A stretch of DNA of 64,000 bases from positions 1-64,000 of the forward strand of contig CALHPJ010000018.1 in the NCBI GenBank assembly GCA_938036345.1. Direction: 5' to 3'. The notes beneath the pieces were generated by a model that ran no database searches, was not told the origin of the DNA, and worked only from the letters and a program-made list of their open reading frames with translations. How positions within the stretch are numbered: position 1 is the stretch's first letter; every line of letters begins with the position of its first letter. Made by a program: the position numbers and the translations under genes. Shown piece after piece: positions 1 to 9,099 of this stretch. The stretch is from an uncultured Thermofilaceae archaeon. GTDB taxonomy: Archaea > Thermoproteota > Thermoprotei > Thermofilales > Thermofilaceae.

Positions 1-315
1 GGTGATAGGCTTTACCACAGGCCTACGGAGCTGAGCGGTGGTCAGCAGCAGAGGGTAGCTATAGCCCGCGCCCTAGCAAACGACCCCGCCATCATCCTAG
101 CGGACGAGCCAACCGGAAACCTCGACCTCCAAACAGGGCTCGAGATTATCAACCTAATGAGGCAACTCAACAAGGAGAGGGGGGCAACTATAGTTACAGC
201 CACTCACGATTTAAAAATGATTGACGTGAGTGATAGGATTATTTACCTTAGGGACGGAAAAGTTGAGAGGATTGAGACGAGAGCTGAAATAGCTGTAGAG
301 GCCGAAGAATATTAG
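1..315 (+). CDS. ABC transporter ATP-binding protein, C-terminal part (LolD/MacB-like)
   Basis: The 5' end lies outside the window. The visible 104 residues hold the ABC signature [15 protein letters not shown], a Walker [12 protein letters not shown] and the switch histidine in TATHD, so this is an ATPase subunit hydrolysing ATP for a membrane partner. The DEPTGNLD form and the short tail resemble the LolD/MacB/FtsE group that works with FtsX-like permeases; this is family inference, and the permease is not in view. The stop codon overlaps the 3' end of the convergent SWIM gene by four bases. Confidence 0.9.
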   Translation, partial: GDRLYHRPTELSGGQQQRVAIARALANDPAIILADEPTGNLDLQTGLEIINLMRQLNKERGATIVTATHDLKMIDVSDRIIYLRDGKVERIETRAEIAVEAEEY

Positions 316-620
316 TCAATAAGCCCCTTAAAAATAAGGGGAAATATTTTACTAGTGAATTCATCCAAGCTTATCTCAACTTCCTGAAGGTTATTACCAG
401 CGAGTTTCATCGCCAAAAGGTGTATACAAGAATCGGAGATCCTCTTTGCAAACACGTCGAAAAGATAGCTAGGGCAGCTGCAGAATTTCCCGGGAACGGT
501 GACATAGAGTGCATCGAATCTCCTGGAGTACGCTGCGTAAATAGTAAGGTTCGCATCTTCAACGATGAATTTGACCAATTTCTTCTCCGATATCAGCTTC
601 AGCGCTCTCCGTCGCGCCAT
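312..620 (-). CDS. Small SWIM zinc-finger protein
   Basis: A 102-residue protein with CSC near residue 47 and CIH near residue 65, matching the SWIM pattern CxC-x(n)-CxH for zinc binding and for nucleic-acid or protein contacts. Nothing else is recognisable. The ATG shares one base with the stop of the upstream dUTPase-like gene (TAATG), so the two are probably translated together. Archaeal SWIM proteins are sometimes partners of recombination proteins, but no such function is shown here. Confidence 0.7.
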   Translation of the reverse strand: MARRRALKLISEKKLVKFIVEDANLTIYAAYSRRFDALYVTVPGKFCSCPSYLFDVFAKRISDSCIHLLAMKLAGNNLQEVEISLDEFTSKIFPLIFKGLID

Positions 621-1126
621 TAAAGCTCGCCCTGGTAAACTCCGCTGTACCCCCTTTCTAGGGGGTTACTCACTTCCATGAATACCAACTGCACAATACG
701 AGCGTTTTTCTCAAGTACGATGCCAGCACTGTTGTAAACCACTAGGAGCGCTTTGCTCCTGCCCCTATAGCCGGGGTCCCAGACGGCGGTTTCCACTGTG
801 GCACCGCTGCGCAGGAGACTTGATCTAGGTTTAGCTATTGCCACAATGTTGCGTGGTAGGCATAGCTCTTCGTTGAAAACCACTAGGTATGCGCCTGGGG
901 GTAGAAATACTGACTCATTCTCATCGAAAGGCAGCAGTTCTGTCTCTGAAACTCTACGTTTAACGTTACTAAAATCGATTTGACCGGGCGTTTTAAACTT
1001 CCTAACCTCCCTAAGAGTTAAATCGAAACCCGCCGCCTGGAGTTGAACATCCAAATCTATCCAACCAGATATTAAGGGAGGATTTTGTCCTATAAGTCTA
1101 AGTATGTCGGTCGTGCTTAATACCAT
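620..1126 (-). CDS. dUTPase / dCTP deaminase family protein
   Basis: A 168-residue protein with the trimeric dUTPase/Dcd fold motifs: AGFDLTL near the N-terminus, PRSSLLRSG in the middle, WDPGYRG, and a C-terminal YQG motif of the nucleotide-closing tail. Members remove dUTP, or deaminate dCTP to dUTP, giving dUMP for thymidylate synthesis and keeping uracil out of DNA. Length and motif spacing resemble the archaeal dUTPase/Dcd-like proteins of Thermococcales. The sequence does not settle whether it is a deaminase, a dUTPase or bifunctional. It overlaps the SWIM gene by one base. Confidence 0.85.
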   Translation of the reverse strand: MVLSTTDILRLIGQNPPLISGWIDLDVQLQAAGFDLTLREVRKFKTPGQIDFSNVKRRVSETELLPFDENESVFLPPGAYLVVFNEELCLPRNIVAIAKPRSSLLRSGATVETAVWDPGYRGRSKALLVVYNSAGIVLEKNARIVQLVFMEVSNPLERGYSGVYQGEL

Positions 1127-1170
1127 GGGATACCAAAGTACGGTGCCCGTAAAAACTGTCGCTGAAAATT

Positions 1171-2436
1171 CTATGGAAGTAGCCTTTGACGGTCTCTAGG
1201 GAACAGGACAACCTCCCTAATGTTCTGGGACTGTGTAATTACCATAACTAGCCTATCGAGTCCTAAACCGAACCCTCCGTGAGGAGGCATCCCATACTTG
1301 AAAGCTTTAAGGTAAAAGGAGAAATCGTCTGGATTAAGGCCTTTAATTCTGATGTTTTCGACTAGTTCATTGTACCTATGCTCGCGCTGCCCTCCTGAAG
1401 CCAGCTCTAGCCCTTTATAGTCTAGATCGAATGCTGCACTGAGCTTTCCTTTTCTCATTATGTAAAAGGGTTTGGCGTCCCAAGGGTAGTTCACGATAAA
1501 GTAGGCATCATAACCCTCTTTTAGCATGAATTCGCCTATTGCTTTTTCCTCTGTGCTACCTAAGTCCTGCCCCCAGTCTATCTCAAACCCTAAGCTTTTG
1601 AGTATTTCGAGAGCTTCGCTATAATCTAAATGCTTAAAGGGCCTTCTCGGCTCGCTGAGCTTCACCCCTAGCGCATCCAGCTCGCGAGATGCGACCTCTT
1701 TAACTCTTGCAAAAACGTGTGCTATAAGCCCCTCGAGAATACCCATGATTTCCTCCACGCTATCTATAAAACCCATTTCAACGTCAATGCCCCAGCTCTC
1801 GTTGAGATGCCTTATTGTGCTGTGGGGCTCGGCTCTGAAGTAGGGCGTTAGCTCGTAGACCCGTGAAATTCCACACATCAGCATTTGCTTGTAAAGTTGA
1901 GGACTTTGGGATAGGAACGCTCTCCTCCCAAAGTAATCGAGCTGGAAGAGAGTGGCCCCTCCTTCGGCGCCGGCCCCGCAAATCTTGGGTGTATGCACTT
2001 CAAGGAAACCGTTGGATTCCAGGTATTCACGCGCCGCGCTCGCCACAATCGCCCTAATTCTAAAAATCGCGCGCTGTTTGGCCATCCTGAGAGCGACGTA
2101 GCGGTGTTCTATTATTGTGTCAAGCAAGGCTGGAGTGGTGCCCGCGGGGTCCAATGGAAGTAGGTCTATTGGCTCAGCTAAAACCTCTAGGTTTGTAGCA
2201 TGTACTTCGAGCCCCCTCTTACTGACCTGTACTTCAGGTATTGTTCCTCTGATCGTGATAGCAGACCCAGTTTTAATCTTAGATGCTCGCTGCCAAACTT
2301 CGGGATTTCTGCTTTTCTTAACTACTACTGTGTAGATATCGAGCGAACCACCGTCGATCACCTCTAGGAAAACTATGCCTCCGACAGCCCTGATCGAGTT
2401 CACCCACCCTGAGAGCTTTACGCTCTGAGCGCTCAT
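1171..2436 (-). CDS. aspS: Aspartyl-tRNA synthetase (archaeal type)
   Basis: A 421-residue class IIb synthetase that charges tRNA-Asp and, in many archaea lacking AsnRS, also tRNA-Asn. An N-terminal OB-fold (about residues 10-95) binds the anticodon. Motif 2 is visible as YFRAEPHSTIRHLNESWGIDVE and motif 3 as GFGLGLDRLVM near the C-terminus, with the flipping-loop region GAGAEGGATLF. The length is normal for the archaeal form, which lacks the bacterial GAD insert. Single gene, divergent from the downstream-coordinate peptidase. Whether it is discriminating was not determined. Confidence 0.96.
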   Translation of the reverse strand: MSAQSVKLSGWVNSIRAVGGIVFLEVIDGGSLDIYTVVVKKSRNPEVWQRASKIKTGSAITIRGTIPEVQVSKRGLEVHATNLEVLAEPIDLLPLDPAGTTPALLDTIIEHRYVALRMAKQRAIFRIRAIVASAAREYLESNGFLEVHTPKICGAGAEGGATLFQLDYFGRRAFLSQSPQLYKQMLMCGISRVYELTPYFRAEPHSTIRHLNESWGIDVEMGFIDSVEEIMGILEGLIAHVFARVKEVASRELDALGVKLSEPRRPFKHLDYSEALEILKSLGFEIDWGQDLGSTEEKAIGEFMLKEGYDAYFIVNYPWDAKPFYIMRKGKLSAAFDLDYKGLELASGGQREHRYNELVENIRIKGLNPDDFSFYLKAFKYGMPPHGGFGLGLDRLVMVITQSQNIREVVLFPRDRQRLLP

Positions 2437-2517
2437 CTTGTAACCCTCTACAACTGAATTTATGAACTTGCGCCAGCTGCCCGAAAGAGCTTTTTACTCC
2501 CAAAGTACAATTGAGGC

Positions 2518-3621
2518 GTGATAGATTTCGCCGAACATGCAAAGCTGGTCTCTCACAAAATAGTTGCTGAAAGTGGCCTTAACGCTGTGATAATAATGGG
2601 TGCTTCAAACATCTTCTACGTCACTGGCTCTGATGCCCCGGCGGCAGCTATTGTTTATGAGGGTGGAGGTGTGGTAGCTCTCGCTACGAGACTCGAATAC
2701 CTACGTGCTTCGATGGAGATTCGGGTCGGTGAGCTCTACACATATGCTAAGCACAACGATTTTGCCGAGCATGAGAGGGTTCTGGGAGGGGATCTATACG
2801 AAGCGGTTAGGGCGCTTATACCATCCCCCGGGGATGGAAAGATTGGATTGATCGGTGTTGCCGCGAATTCTCGCCAGCTGTGGGAAGAAAAAATGGGGAC
2901 TAAGCTTGTTGATGTAACTAGCGAGTTTACAAAACTGCGGCGGGCAAAAGACGAGGCGGAGTTGAATGCTATTAAGCAAGCTATCCAGTTAGCTGAGCAA
3001 GCAATGAGGAGGGCCGTGGATGCCCTTGAGAAGGGGGTTACGGAGTCAGATATTGCGGCTGAGATACTAGGCTCCATAGTGCGTAACGGAGCCCAACCGG
3101 CGTTCCATCCTATAGTTGCTTTCGGAGAACACGCAGCCCAGCCTCATGCCAAACCGACTCTCCGATCGCTTCAAGTGGGCGACCTGGTCAAGATTGACTT
3201 GGGCGCGAAAGTAGAGGGCTACTGTTCCGATGTTACCAGAACTTTCGCTTTCGGGAAAGCATCGGAACAGCAGCGTAAGCTCTTCAGGGCGGTTGCAAGG
3301 GCCCAAGAGACAGCACTGGAGTGCATTAGCGTAGGAGTTAAAGCCAGCGACGTACACTCGAAAGCCTACGAGGTTCTTAAAGAGGAGGGAGTATCGAAAT
3401 ACTTCAATCACGGTTTAGGTCACGGAGTAGGGATCGATGTACACGAGGAGCCCTACCTAAGCATGGAAAGCACTACCACCTTAGCTCGGGACGATGTTCT
3501 GACTGTTGAGCCAGGGGTTTATCTGCCGGGTTACGGCGGTATACGTATCGAGGACATGGTGCTAATTACCGATAAAGGGCCTGAGGTGCTCACAAGATTT
3601 CCTAAAGAACTTTCCCTTTAG
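2518..3621 (+). CDS. pepQ: Xaa-Pro dipeptidase (M24 metallopeptidase)
   Basis: A 367-residue M24B peptidase that splits dipeptides with C-terminal proline in the cytosol. The dinuclear metal ligands are all visible: Asp in IDLG, Asp in CSDVTRTF, His in HGLGHGVG, and Glu in VEPGVY and RIEDMV. The first 125 residues form the creatinase-type N-terminal domain. It starts with GTG. The DUF99 gene follows five bases later, suggesting cotranscription. Aminopeptidase P is the main alternative; the length favours the dipeptidase. Confidence 0.9.
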   Translation: MIDFAEHAKLVSHKIVAESGLNAVIIMGASNIFYVTGSDAPAAAIVYEGGGVVALATRLEYLRASMEIRVGELYTYAKHNDFAEHERVLGGDLYEAVRALIPSPGDGKIGLIGVAANSRQLWEEKMGTKLVDVTSEFTKLRRAKDEAELNAIKQAIQLAEQAMRRAVDALEKGVTESDIAAEILGSIVRNGAQPAFHPIVAFGEHAAQPHAKPTLRSLQVGDLVKIDLGAKVEGYCSDVTRTFAFGKASEQQRKLFRAVARAQETALECISVGVKASDVHSKAYEVLKEEGVSKYFNHGLGHGVGIDVHEEPYLSMESTTTLARDDVLTVEPGVYLPGYGGIRIEDMVLITDKGPEVLTRFPKELSL

Positions 3622-3625
3622 TGCG

Positions 3626-4225
3626 ATGAAAGTGAACCCTTTCAAGCAAGGGTTTAGGTGCTTAGGGATAGCAGAGAGCTTCATCCGTTCGGCACCCAAG
3701 TCCATTCTGTGCGGAGTAGTTATGCGGAGGGATCTCGTTATCGACGGGATAGCCTTCTCAACAGTTACCGTAGGAGGTCTAGACGCGACCGACGGCGTTC
3801 TCCAAATATATAGAGAACTGGACCGCAAGGACGTAAATTGCATCCTGCTCAACGGCTGCGTAATATCCTGGTTTAACGTTGTGGATTTAAGGCGAGTTCA
3901 CGAGGAGACGCGCGTTCCGCTGATAAGCCTAACTTACGAGGAATCTGAGGGGTTAGAGCGATACATAGAGAGGTACTTTAAGGAGGATAAGGAAAAAAGG
4001 ATGGAACTCTATAAAAGCCTAGGGCCTCGTGAAGCTCTGTACATTAGGAGGACCGGCGCCAGAGTGTTCGTGAGGTACTACGGGCTCTCTAGGCGGGAAG
4101 TCGAGGCAATTTTGAACGCGTTTACGACGCACGGCCGAGTCCCTGAACCCCTAAGGGTAGCGAACTTAGCGGCAAGGGCGTGCCTACACCGCCTGCAACG
4201 AATGGGTAGCATTGGCGCAAACTAA
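3626..4225 (+). CDS. DUF99 family protein (endonuclease dU-like)
   Basis: A 199-residue protein of the archaeal DUF99/UPF0215 family, recognised by LGIAESF near the start, GVVMRRDLVIDG, GGLDATDG and the WFNVVDL motif. Members are annotated as endonuclease dU because some are neighbours of, or related by fold to, endonuclease V, which cleaves deaminated DNA; activity for this protein is inference. It follows pepQ with a four-base gap and precedes mtnA by 26 bases. Confidence 0.82.
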   Translation: MKVNPFKQGFRCLGIAESFIRSAPKSILCGVVMRRDLVIDGIAFSTVTVGGLDATDGVLQIYRELDRKDVNCILLNGCVISWFNVVDLRRVHEETRVPLISLTYEESEGLERYIERYFKEDKEKRMELYKSLGPREALYIRRTGARVFVRYYGLSRREVEAILNAFTTHGRVPEPLRVANLAARACLHRLQRMGSIGAN

Positions 4226-4251
4226 ATAGCTTAGCGCGCAGACTGCTACCT

Positions 4252-5292
4252 GTGCTAAACCTTCCCCGTACAATCGAATGGATTAACGGAAAAGTCAGGC
4301 TTATTAACCAACTGGAGCTTCCACACAAACTTGAATACATAGAGACTGACGACTGGCTAAGACTTGTCGAGACTATAAGGAAAATGGAGATAAGAGGGGC
4401 ACCAGCCATAGGCGTGGCTGCAGCGTTCTCTATGGCTTTAGCCGCGCAGCGCATAAAGGCTAGAGCGCTCAACGAAGCTCTCAATGAGCTGGCTAAATGC
4501 GCCGAGGTGATCAAAGCTACGCGACCCACGGCGGTCAACCTGGCTTGGGCCGTTGACAGGGTTTTAACTGCAGCAAGAACGGCCACTAGCCTTGACGAAC
4601 TCAAGGAGAAAACCCTGGAGGCTGCGTTGAAAGTCCAGCAAATGGATGAGGAAGCCAATAGGAAAATTGGGGAACTGGGTGAGAAATTAATCGACGACGG
4701 CGACACGGTGATGACCGTTTGCAACGCTGGGTCTTTAGCTACCAGCTATTATGGGACTGCTACTGCTCCAATCTACTTAGCGCACGAGAGAGGTAAAAGA
4801 GTGAGTGTAATAGCTCTTGAAACTCGCCCTTATTTGCAAGGAGCCCGGCTAACCGCCTGGGAGTTAAGCAGGGCCGGTATAAATGTCAAAGTAATCACTG
4901 ATAACGCGATCGGCATAGTTCTGCAGAAGCATCACATAGACCTCATCATTACGGGAGCCGACCGTATAACTAGGAAAGGCTATGTTGCGAATAAGGTGGG
5001 GACCTATCCGCTCGCATTGCTGGCTAAGGAGCATTCAGTCCCATTCTACGTAGCAGCTCCGACAAGCACTTTCGACTTATCGATCGAGACGGGTGAGGAA
5101 ATACCAATTGAGGAAAGACCAAGCGATGAAGTTGTCTATATATTCGGGAGGAGGATCACGCCTGAGGGCGTCGAGGCGATATACTACGCCTTCGATGTAA
5201 CTCCGCCAAAGCTTATAAGCGGCATCATAACTGAAAAAGGAATAATTTATCCTCCTTACGAGAAAAGCATCAGGCATCTATTTTCTGTTTGA
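4252..5292 (+). CDS. mtnA: S-methyl-5-thioribose-1-phosphate isomerase
   Basis: A 346-residue member of the eIF2B-like sugar isomerases. It converts methylthioribose-1-phosphate to the ribulose form in methionine salvage. Diagnostic features are RGAPAIG near residue 47, the catalytic Cys in VCNAGSLAT, the catalytic Asp in GADRI, and IPIEERPSDEV towards the C-terminus. It starts with GTG. The related ribose-1,5-bisphosphate isomerase of the archaeal AMP pathway is a less likely alternative, as the C-terminal motif fits MtnA better. Confidence 0.9.
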   Translation: MLNLPRTIEWINGKVRLINQLELPHKLEYIETDDWLRLVETIRKMEIRGAPAIGVAAAFSMALAAQRIKARALNEALNELAKCAEVIKATRPTAVNLAWAVDRVLTAARTATSLDELKEKTLEAALKVQQMDEEANRKIGELGEKLIDDGDTVMTVCNAGSLATSYYGTATAPIYLAHERGKRVSVIALETRPYLQGARLTAWELSRAGINVKVITDNAIGIVLQKHHIDLIITGADRITRKGYVANKVGTYPLALLAKEHSVPFYVAAPTSTFDLSIETGEEIPIEERPSDEVVYIFGRRITPEGVEAIYYAFDVTPPKLISGIITEKGIIYPPYEKSIRHLFSV

Positions 5293-5344
5293 TATGCCCC
5301 TTGCTGCGTAAAAATAACTTTATTTTACGGTTATAATTAAATTA

Positions 5345-5803
5345 ATGGAAAACGAGATGATGGAATACCTGGTAGCTTTACTTTACTCTCAAGCAATAAA
5401 TATGATGGAAACTTTCGTCTGGGTGGGCAAGCCCTGGAAGCTTAAACCCCCCTTCCCTCTTACCGCTCACGAAGTCGAGGATGACGGCTACCATCTACTA
5501 TTATCGGTTCTCTACGTCGCCCCCTATTTGATCCTGTACCTCAACCAACTTTTACTGATAGTAGAGCTTTCTTTAATCACTTGGTTATTGAATGACGTGA
5601 CGTGGCATTTCTGGTCTGTAAGCCCCCGGTACCATTTAGAATGGATCCGCTTTTACTTCAACCCTCGTGGGGATCAAGTTGTCTGGTACGCTCGGTTCTT
5701 AGTTGCTAAGGTCGCAGTTACGCCCAGGCGCATGTTCACTGTAACTGTGGCTAGAATCTGCACGGCTGCAGCTATGCGGGTGCTAGTTCATCTTGTATCA
5801 TAG
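5345..5803 (+). CDS. Uncharacterised membrane-associated protein
   Basis: A 152-residue protein I do not recognise. A long hydrophobic stretch at about residues 48-88 (LLLSVLYVAPYLILYLNQ onward) could form one or two membrane spans, and the flanks are rich in Trp, Tyr and Arg. There is no signal peptide or known motif. An AT-rich stretch just upstream could hold its promoter. It stands alone between mtnA and a basic-tailed protein. Confidence 0.55.
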   Translation: MENEMMEYLVALLYSQAINMMETFVWVGKPWKLKPPFPLTAHEVEDDGYHLLLSVLYVAPYLILYLNQLLLIVELSLITWLLNDVTWHFWSVSPRYHLEWIRFYFNPRGDQVVWYARFLVAKVAVTPRRMFTVTVARICTAAAMRVLVHLVS

Positions 5804-5912
5804 CGCCGGTCCACCTGCCGCGGTGTCCTCACCTGTCTGGGTGGGGGCAAGTTACCCTTATATTTCATCCCGGCTATATCTGACATGAGGCAGCTGTTAA
5901 AAAGTTTGCGAG

Positions 5913-6287
5913 GTGGCGAAGTTGGCGGGCCCCTTTGTCGTGAAGGTGAAGAGCCTCAGGGATCTAGTAAACGTAGCGGTAGCGGTTCAGATCCCTATAG
6001 TACATCGTATCGAGCTAGGGGATAAAAACATATATTATGTTCCCTTTCCTCTCTACGATTCCCACACAATATACTACTACGAAACAGATAACACCGTGAA
6101 AGGCAAGTACATTGTAATGAACCGGTTCTCTGGAGACGTCCACCTATACAATGAGTTCACCAATGACAGCAAGAGCATTATAATACCAATAATCGAGGTC
6201 GCTGAGCAAAATGTACTACCGAAGCAGATAACATCATTGGGGGGAAGCGAGAAGAAGAAAAAAGCAAAGGCTAAGCATAAGGCTTGA
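5913..6287 (+). CDS. Uncharacterised protein with lysine-rich tail
   Basis: A 124-residue GTG-started protein with no motif I can name. Residues 1-105 look like a compact alpha/beta domain with many Tyr and Ile residues. The last 14 residues (KKKKAKAKHKA) are strongly basic, as in archaeal nucleic-acid-associated proteins, so binding to RNA or DNA is a guess. Codon use matches its neighbours. Confidence 0.6.
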   Translation: MAKLAGPFVVKVKSLRDLVNVAVAVQIPIVHRIELGDKNIYYVPFPLYDSHTIYYYETDNTVKGKYIVMNRFSGDVHLYNEFTNDSKSIIIPIIEVAEQNVLPKQITSLGGSEKKKKAKAKHKA

Positions 6288-6402
6288 TGAATAGACAGCA
6301 TGCTAACTGGCCAGCTACGTTGCGCAGCTCCCTCGTTCACAGGCTAAAGATTCCTTCTTAACCCCGAGAACGAGACCTCACTCTATCTATCTCCTCCGCG
6401 TG

Positions 6403-7113
6403 TTAGAAGTATGCTTCAATGCCACTTTTGGTCAGGTCAACTAAAGTTATGGTTTTTACTGCTGGAACTGCCACATTATAGACACGTGTGCCGCCGAGGT
6501 AGACTGTTGTTCTCTTGCTATTGTGCGCGTGTCCATGGAAAACCCCCCAGGTTTTCGTCCTCATGATAACTGAAGTTAGCTTTCGGGATCCCATTTCCCT
6601 CCAAATCCCGGGGTTCTCCCCCTCCAACGTTCCACAAATGGGCGCATAATGGGTCAGCAGCAAAGTATACTGTGATTTTTGCTTAGCCTCTACGAGCATT
6701 TTTTCAAGCATATTAAGGCGATTCTCGTAAATTTTACCGATACCGGGGATGTTTTTCTCCTGCCACCTAGTTGGGCGATCTAAAACTCCACGGGTGCCGA
6801 CAACGGCTATTGAGAAACCCGATATTTCTATAGATACTTCTTCGTCATCCAGCCAAGTAACATCGCTGCAAATAGCTTTAATTTCTTCTTTTCGTTCATC
6901 ATATTCTTCGTTACCGAAAATACCTATAATTTCCCCCTTGTACGCTTCCCTTAAAGTATCTACAACCAGCCTGCACTGTTTGGAATCCCCTTTATCGGTT
7001 AAGTCCCCTGCTAGGAGCAATAAGGCAGCGTTTTTGAGAAGATGTAGTGATGCTTTAACTAAACCTAGGTAGCGAAATCCATGCACGTCGCTGAGTGCGG
7101 CTATTGCTACCAC
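6403..7113 (-). CDS. Calcineurin-like metallophosphoesterase
   Basis: A 236-residue phosphoesterase with the metal-binding series DVHGF (residue 9), GDLTDKGD, GNEEYD, THYAP and GHAHN. The usual GNHD/E block reads GNEE, so the histidine that normally positions the phosphate is replaced by Glu. The remaining ligands suggest metal is still bound, but activity may be altered. Substrate unknown. Single gene with its own upstream region. Confidence 0.82.
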   Translation of the reverse strand: MVAIAALSDVHGFRYLGLVKASLHLLKNAALLLLAGDLTDKGDSKQCRLVVDTLREAYKGEIIGIFGNEEYDERKEEIKAICSDVTWLDDEEVSIEISGFSIAVVGTRGVLDRPTRWQEKNIPGIGKIYENRLNMLEKMLVEAKQKSQYTLLLTHYAPICGTLEGENPGIWREMGSRKLTSVIMRTKTWGVFHGHAHNSKRTTVYLGGTRVYNVAVPAVKTITLVDLTKSGIEAYF

Positions 7114-7350
7114 GGATTCGCGTTAGCGAGTAGAACATTTAAATTCTACGGAGTAATATCCATTTTACTTTACTCTATCTAAGATGCCTGCTTAACGCGG
7201 CAAGTCCTTAGTGCCGGGTTCGGACCATGTTAGTTGAGAGCGACGAGATTCGTAACGCCCGCATACGATATAGGGGAGCAAATCGAAATGAAGGGCGGAA
7301 GTTTCGCTCTACATAATAGGTGGGATATACCCTAGTCTCCAAACTCACAT

Positions 7351-7800
7351 GTGCAGCAGCTTGAGAAACTCACAAAAACGGAGAGCCTTATAGTGGCCGC
7401 TTATTTGTCGAGGCAGCCCCCTCCCAAAGCTAAGGATTTAGCCGCTGAGTTGGGTGTCTCTATAAAAACTGTGTACAAGGCTCTCTACAAATACCGTAAA
7501 CTTCGCCAGGAGAATGAATTCAAAGAGTCGAATGAAGCCTCCGGCTATTCTTCCGGATTCGACGCCGCTCCAAGTTTGCAGGCCAACGAAATTCACGACC
7601 TTAACGGGCTACTCGAGGCCGTTTTCGAGTTAAAGCAATCTATCGATCGCCTTAATGCCACGCTAAATAAAATCTTGAACATGCTGACAGAGAGAGAAGC
7701 ATTTCCCCCTCAGCTCAAGTTACCCGCAGAAGAGCCTGACGAACTCCCTGTTTTTATTAAGGACAATCCGTGGCTAGAGATAATTCGTTCGCGCGCTTAA
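7351..7800 (+). CDS. Helix-turn-helix protein with coiled-coil region
   Basis: A 149-residue protein starting with GTG. Residues 8-55 form a helix-turn-helix domain (LAAELGVSIKTVYKALYKYRK as the recognition part). A linker follows, then a probable coiled coil at about 88-113 (leucine heptads in LLEAVFELKQSIDRLNATLN) and a conserved-looking tail ending in NPWLEIIRSRA. It probably binds DNA as a dimer. Target genes unknown. It converges with the flavoprotein gene, four bases apart. Confidence 0.65.
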   Translation: MQQLEKLTKTESLIVAAYLSRQPPPKAKDLAAELGVSIKTVYKALYKYRKLRQENEFKESNEASGYSSGFDAAPSLQANEIHDLNGLLEAVFELKQSIDRLNATLNKILNMLTEREAFPPQLKLPAEEPDELPVFIKDNPWLEIIRSRA

Positions 7801-7804
7801 CACG

Positions 7805-9031
7805 TCAGAATCGAATCTGTGAACGCTTAGCTAGTGCTCGTAGAACAGTTTTCCGGAATAATGCTTGAAGTGCCCTGTGAAAGGGGTCCTCAAAGGACAG
7901 CTCGAATACCTCTAGCGGGTTCAATGCGTAGAGAAGCTCTCTAAGACTTCTCCCAGCCCTAACTGCAGAATAGAGGAAGCCTATCAGCGCAGCTTTTTCT
8001 AAACCTGTCATCAGTTGTACGCCGAGCAGTCTTCCCCCCCGCGAAGCTACCATTTTCAAACTCGTGTCGCTCCAGCCCCTCCAACCCTTAACCTTTGTCA
8101 CGGAAACGCGTATCCCTAAGCTCTCGGCCTCCTCCTGCAGTATGCCGAGTGAAGCATAAAGCCTGCTCCCCAGCTGAGCGATAAAAAAGCGTTTTACGTT
8201 CACCGGTTTCAAACCCATTAGATCTAAGAAGCAGGATTGTGCTTGCAGCATTGCTTCCCCCTCGCATGCTACATCGAGCTCATACCCTTTTTGACCCACA
8301 ATCCTAGTGGCACAGCCGATTGCTTTAACTCCTGGGACTCCCACGACGTTGCAGTAACGATCAACTACTATGCGGGGACCCTCCTTCAAGCTGAGCCACG
8401 TGGGTTGCTGGGCTTTTCCCCAGGCATAGCTTACTAGAAGCGATTTATCATCAATTTTATCCAAACTATCTATTAACCTAACTCCGCAATCAGTCAAATC
8501 CTTTAAGATCCATTCCAATGTATCATTATCAAATATTTTTATATTTTTATCCAAATAGAAGAATAATTGTTTAAAACCGGCTTTTAGCAACGCGTCGATA
8601 AGAGGTAGAGCTGCCATGCTACCTACGATAGCTACCTTCTCCCCAGCGTGTAGTAATTCTCTTAGCAGCTTAGCAGATTCCGGATTTTTTAAATTCAAGC
8701 ATCTTCGAGTTCCCACTTCGGGTTCAGGCCAAGTAGATATCAAAAGAGTGCCCTGGCGGCTCTCTCCATTAGCAGTGAACTCACCGGGTCTAGTCACTAC
8801 TATATCCCGAAGGTTTACTATTTCAGCCAAGTCGCTTAAAGTTAAAAGGTCAACGCTAATTAACTGGGGGGAGGCTGCTAAGCCGACGGCGTAATAAGGT
8901 AGTAGAGAGTACGAGAAGCCAGGATACTCGCTAGTTTTTACTAGTAACACCCTGTCTTTCCTCGAAACTTTCCTGTAGTTGTGAGCTACCATGCAGGCGC
9001 TTAGATCGTCGCCTAAAATGACCAAGGTCAT
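7805..9031 (-). CDS. Pyridine nucleotide-disulfide oxidoreductase-like flavoprotein lacking the redox cysteine
   Basis: A 408-residue protein with the layout of CoA-disulfide/NADH oxidase-type reductases: an N-terminal FAD-like Rossmann region, a second nucleotide-binding region around KVAIVGSMAALPLI, and a C-terminal dimerisation domain (about residues 300-390). The segment FSYSLLPYYAVG aligns with the family's active-site segment ending in C-x-LPYY-x-G, but no Cys is present. The first dinucleotide motif reads ILGDDLSA rather than GxGxxG. It may be a divergent or non-catalytic paralog. The gene stands alone. Confidence 0.65.
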   Translation of the reverse strand: MTLVILGDDLSACMVAHNYRKVSRKDRVLLVKTSEYPGFSYSLLPYYAVGLAASPQLISVDLLTLSDLAEIVNLRDIVVTRPGEFTANGESRQGTLLISTWPEPEVGTRRCLNLKNPESAKLLRELLHAGEKVAIVGSMAALPLIDALLKAGFKQLFFYLDKNIKIFDNDTLEWILKDLTDCGVRLIDSLDKIDDKSLLVSYAWGKAQQPTWLSLKEGPRIVVDRYCNVVGVPGVKAIGCATRIVGQKGYELDVACEGEAMLQAQSCFLDLMGLKPVNVKRFFIAQLGSRLYASLGILQEEAESLGIRVSVTKVKGWRGWSDTSLKMVASRGGRLLGVQLMTGLEKAALIGFLYSAVRAGRSLRELLYALNPLEVFELSFEDPFHRALQALFRKTVLRALAKRSQIRF

Positions 9032-9057
9032 CCGAGCCCACCTATTAATTCAATAGA

Positions 9058-9068
9058 AGTATATATTA
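9058..9068 (+). promoter_or_regulatory. TATA box of the YchF-like GTPase gene
   Basis: An AGTATATATTA element centred near 9063. Transcription would start near 9090, which makes the in-frame GTG at 9070 unlikely as a start and supports the ATG at 9100. Confidence 0.6.
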
Positions 9069-9099
9069 AGTGGAGTGGGGGAGAGAGCGACATGGGCTT

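Noticed and set aside
6280-6330. C/D-box sRNA starting at TTGATGA over the stop of the lysine-tailed gene
   Set aside because: No D or D' box CTGA follows at a suitable distance.
7114-7350. tRNA-like or other RNA gene suggested by GCCGGGTTCGGAC
   Set aside because: No matching acceptor or anticodon stem surrounds it; the region more likely holds promoters of the flanking divergent genes.
9070-9099. GTG at 9070 as start of the YchF-like GTPase
   Set aside because: It lies within or next to the TATA element, upstream of the expected transcript start; the ATG at 9100 matches the family N-terminus.
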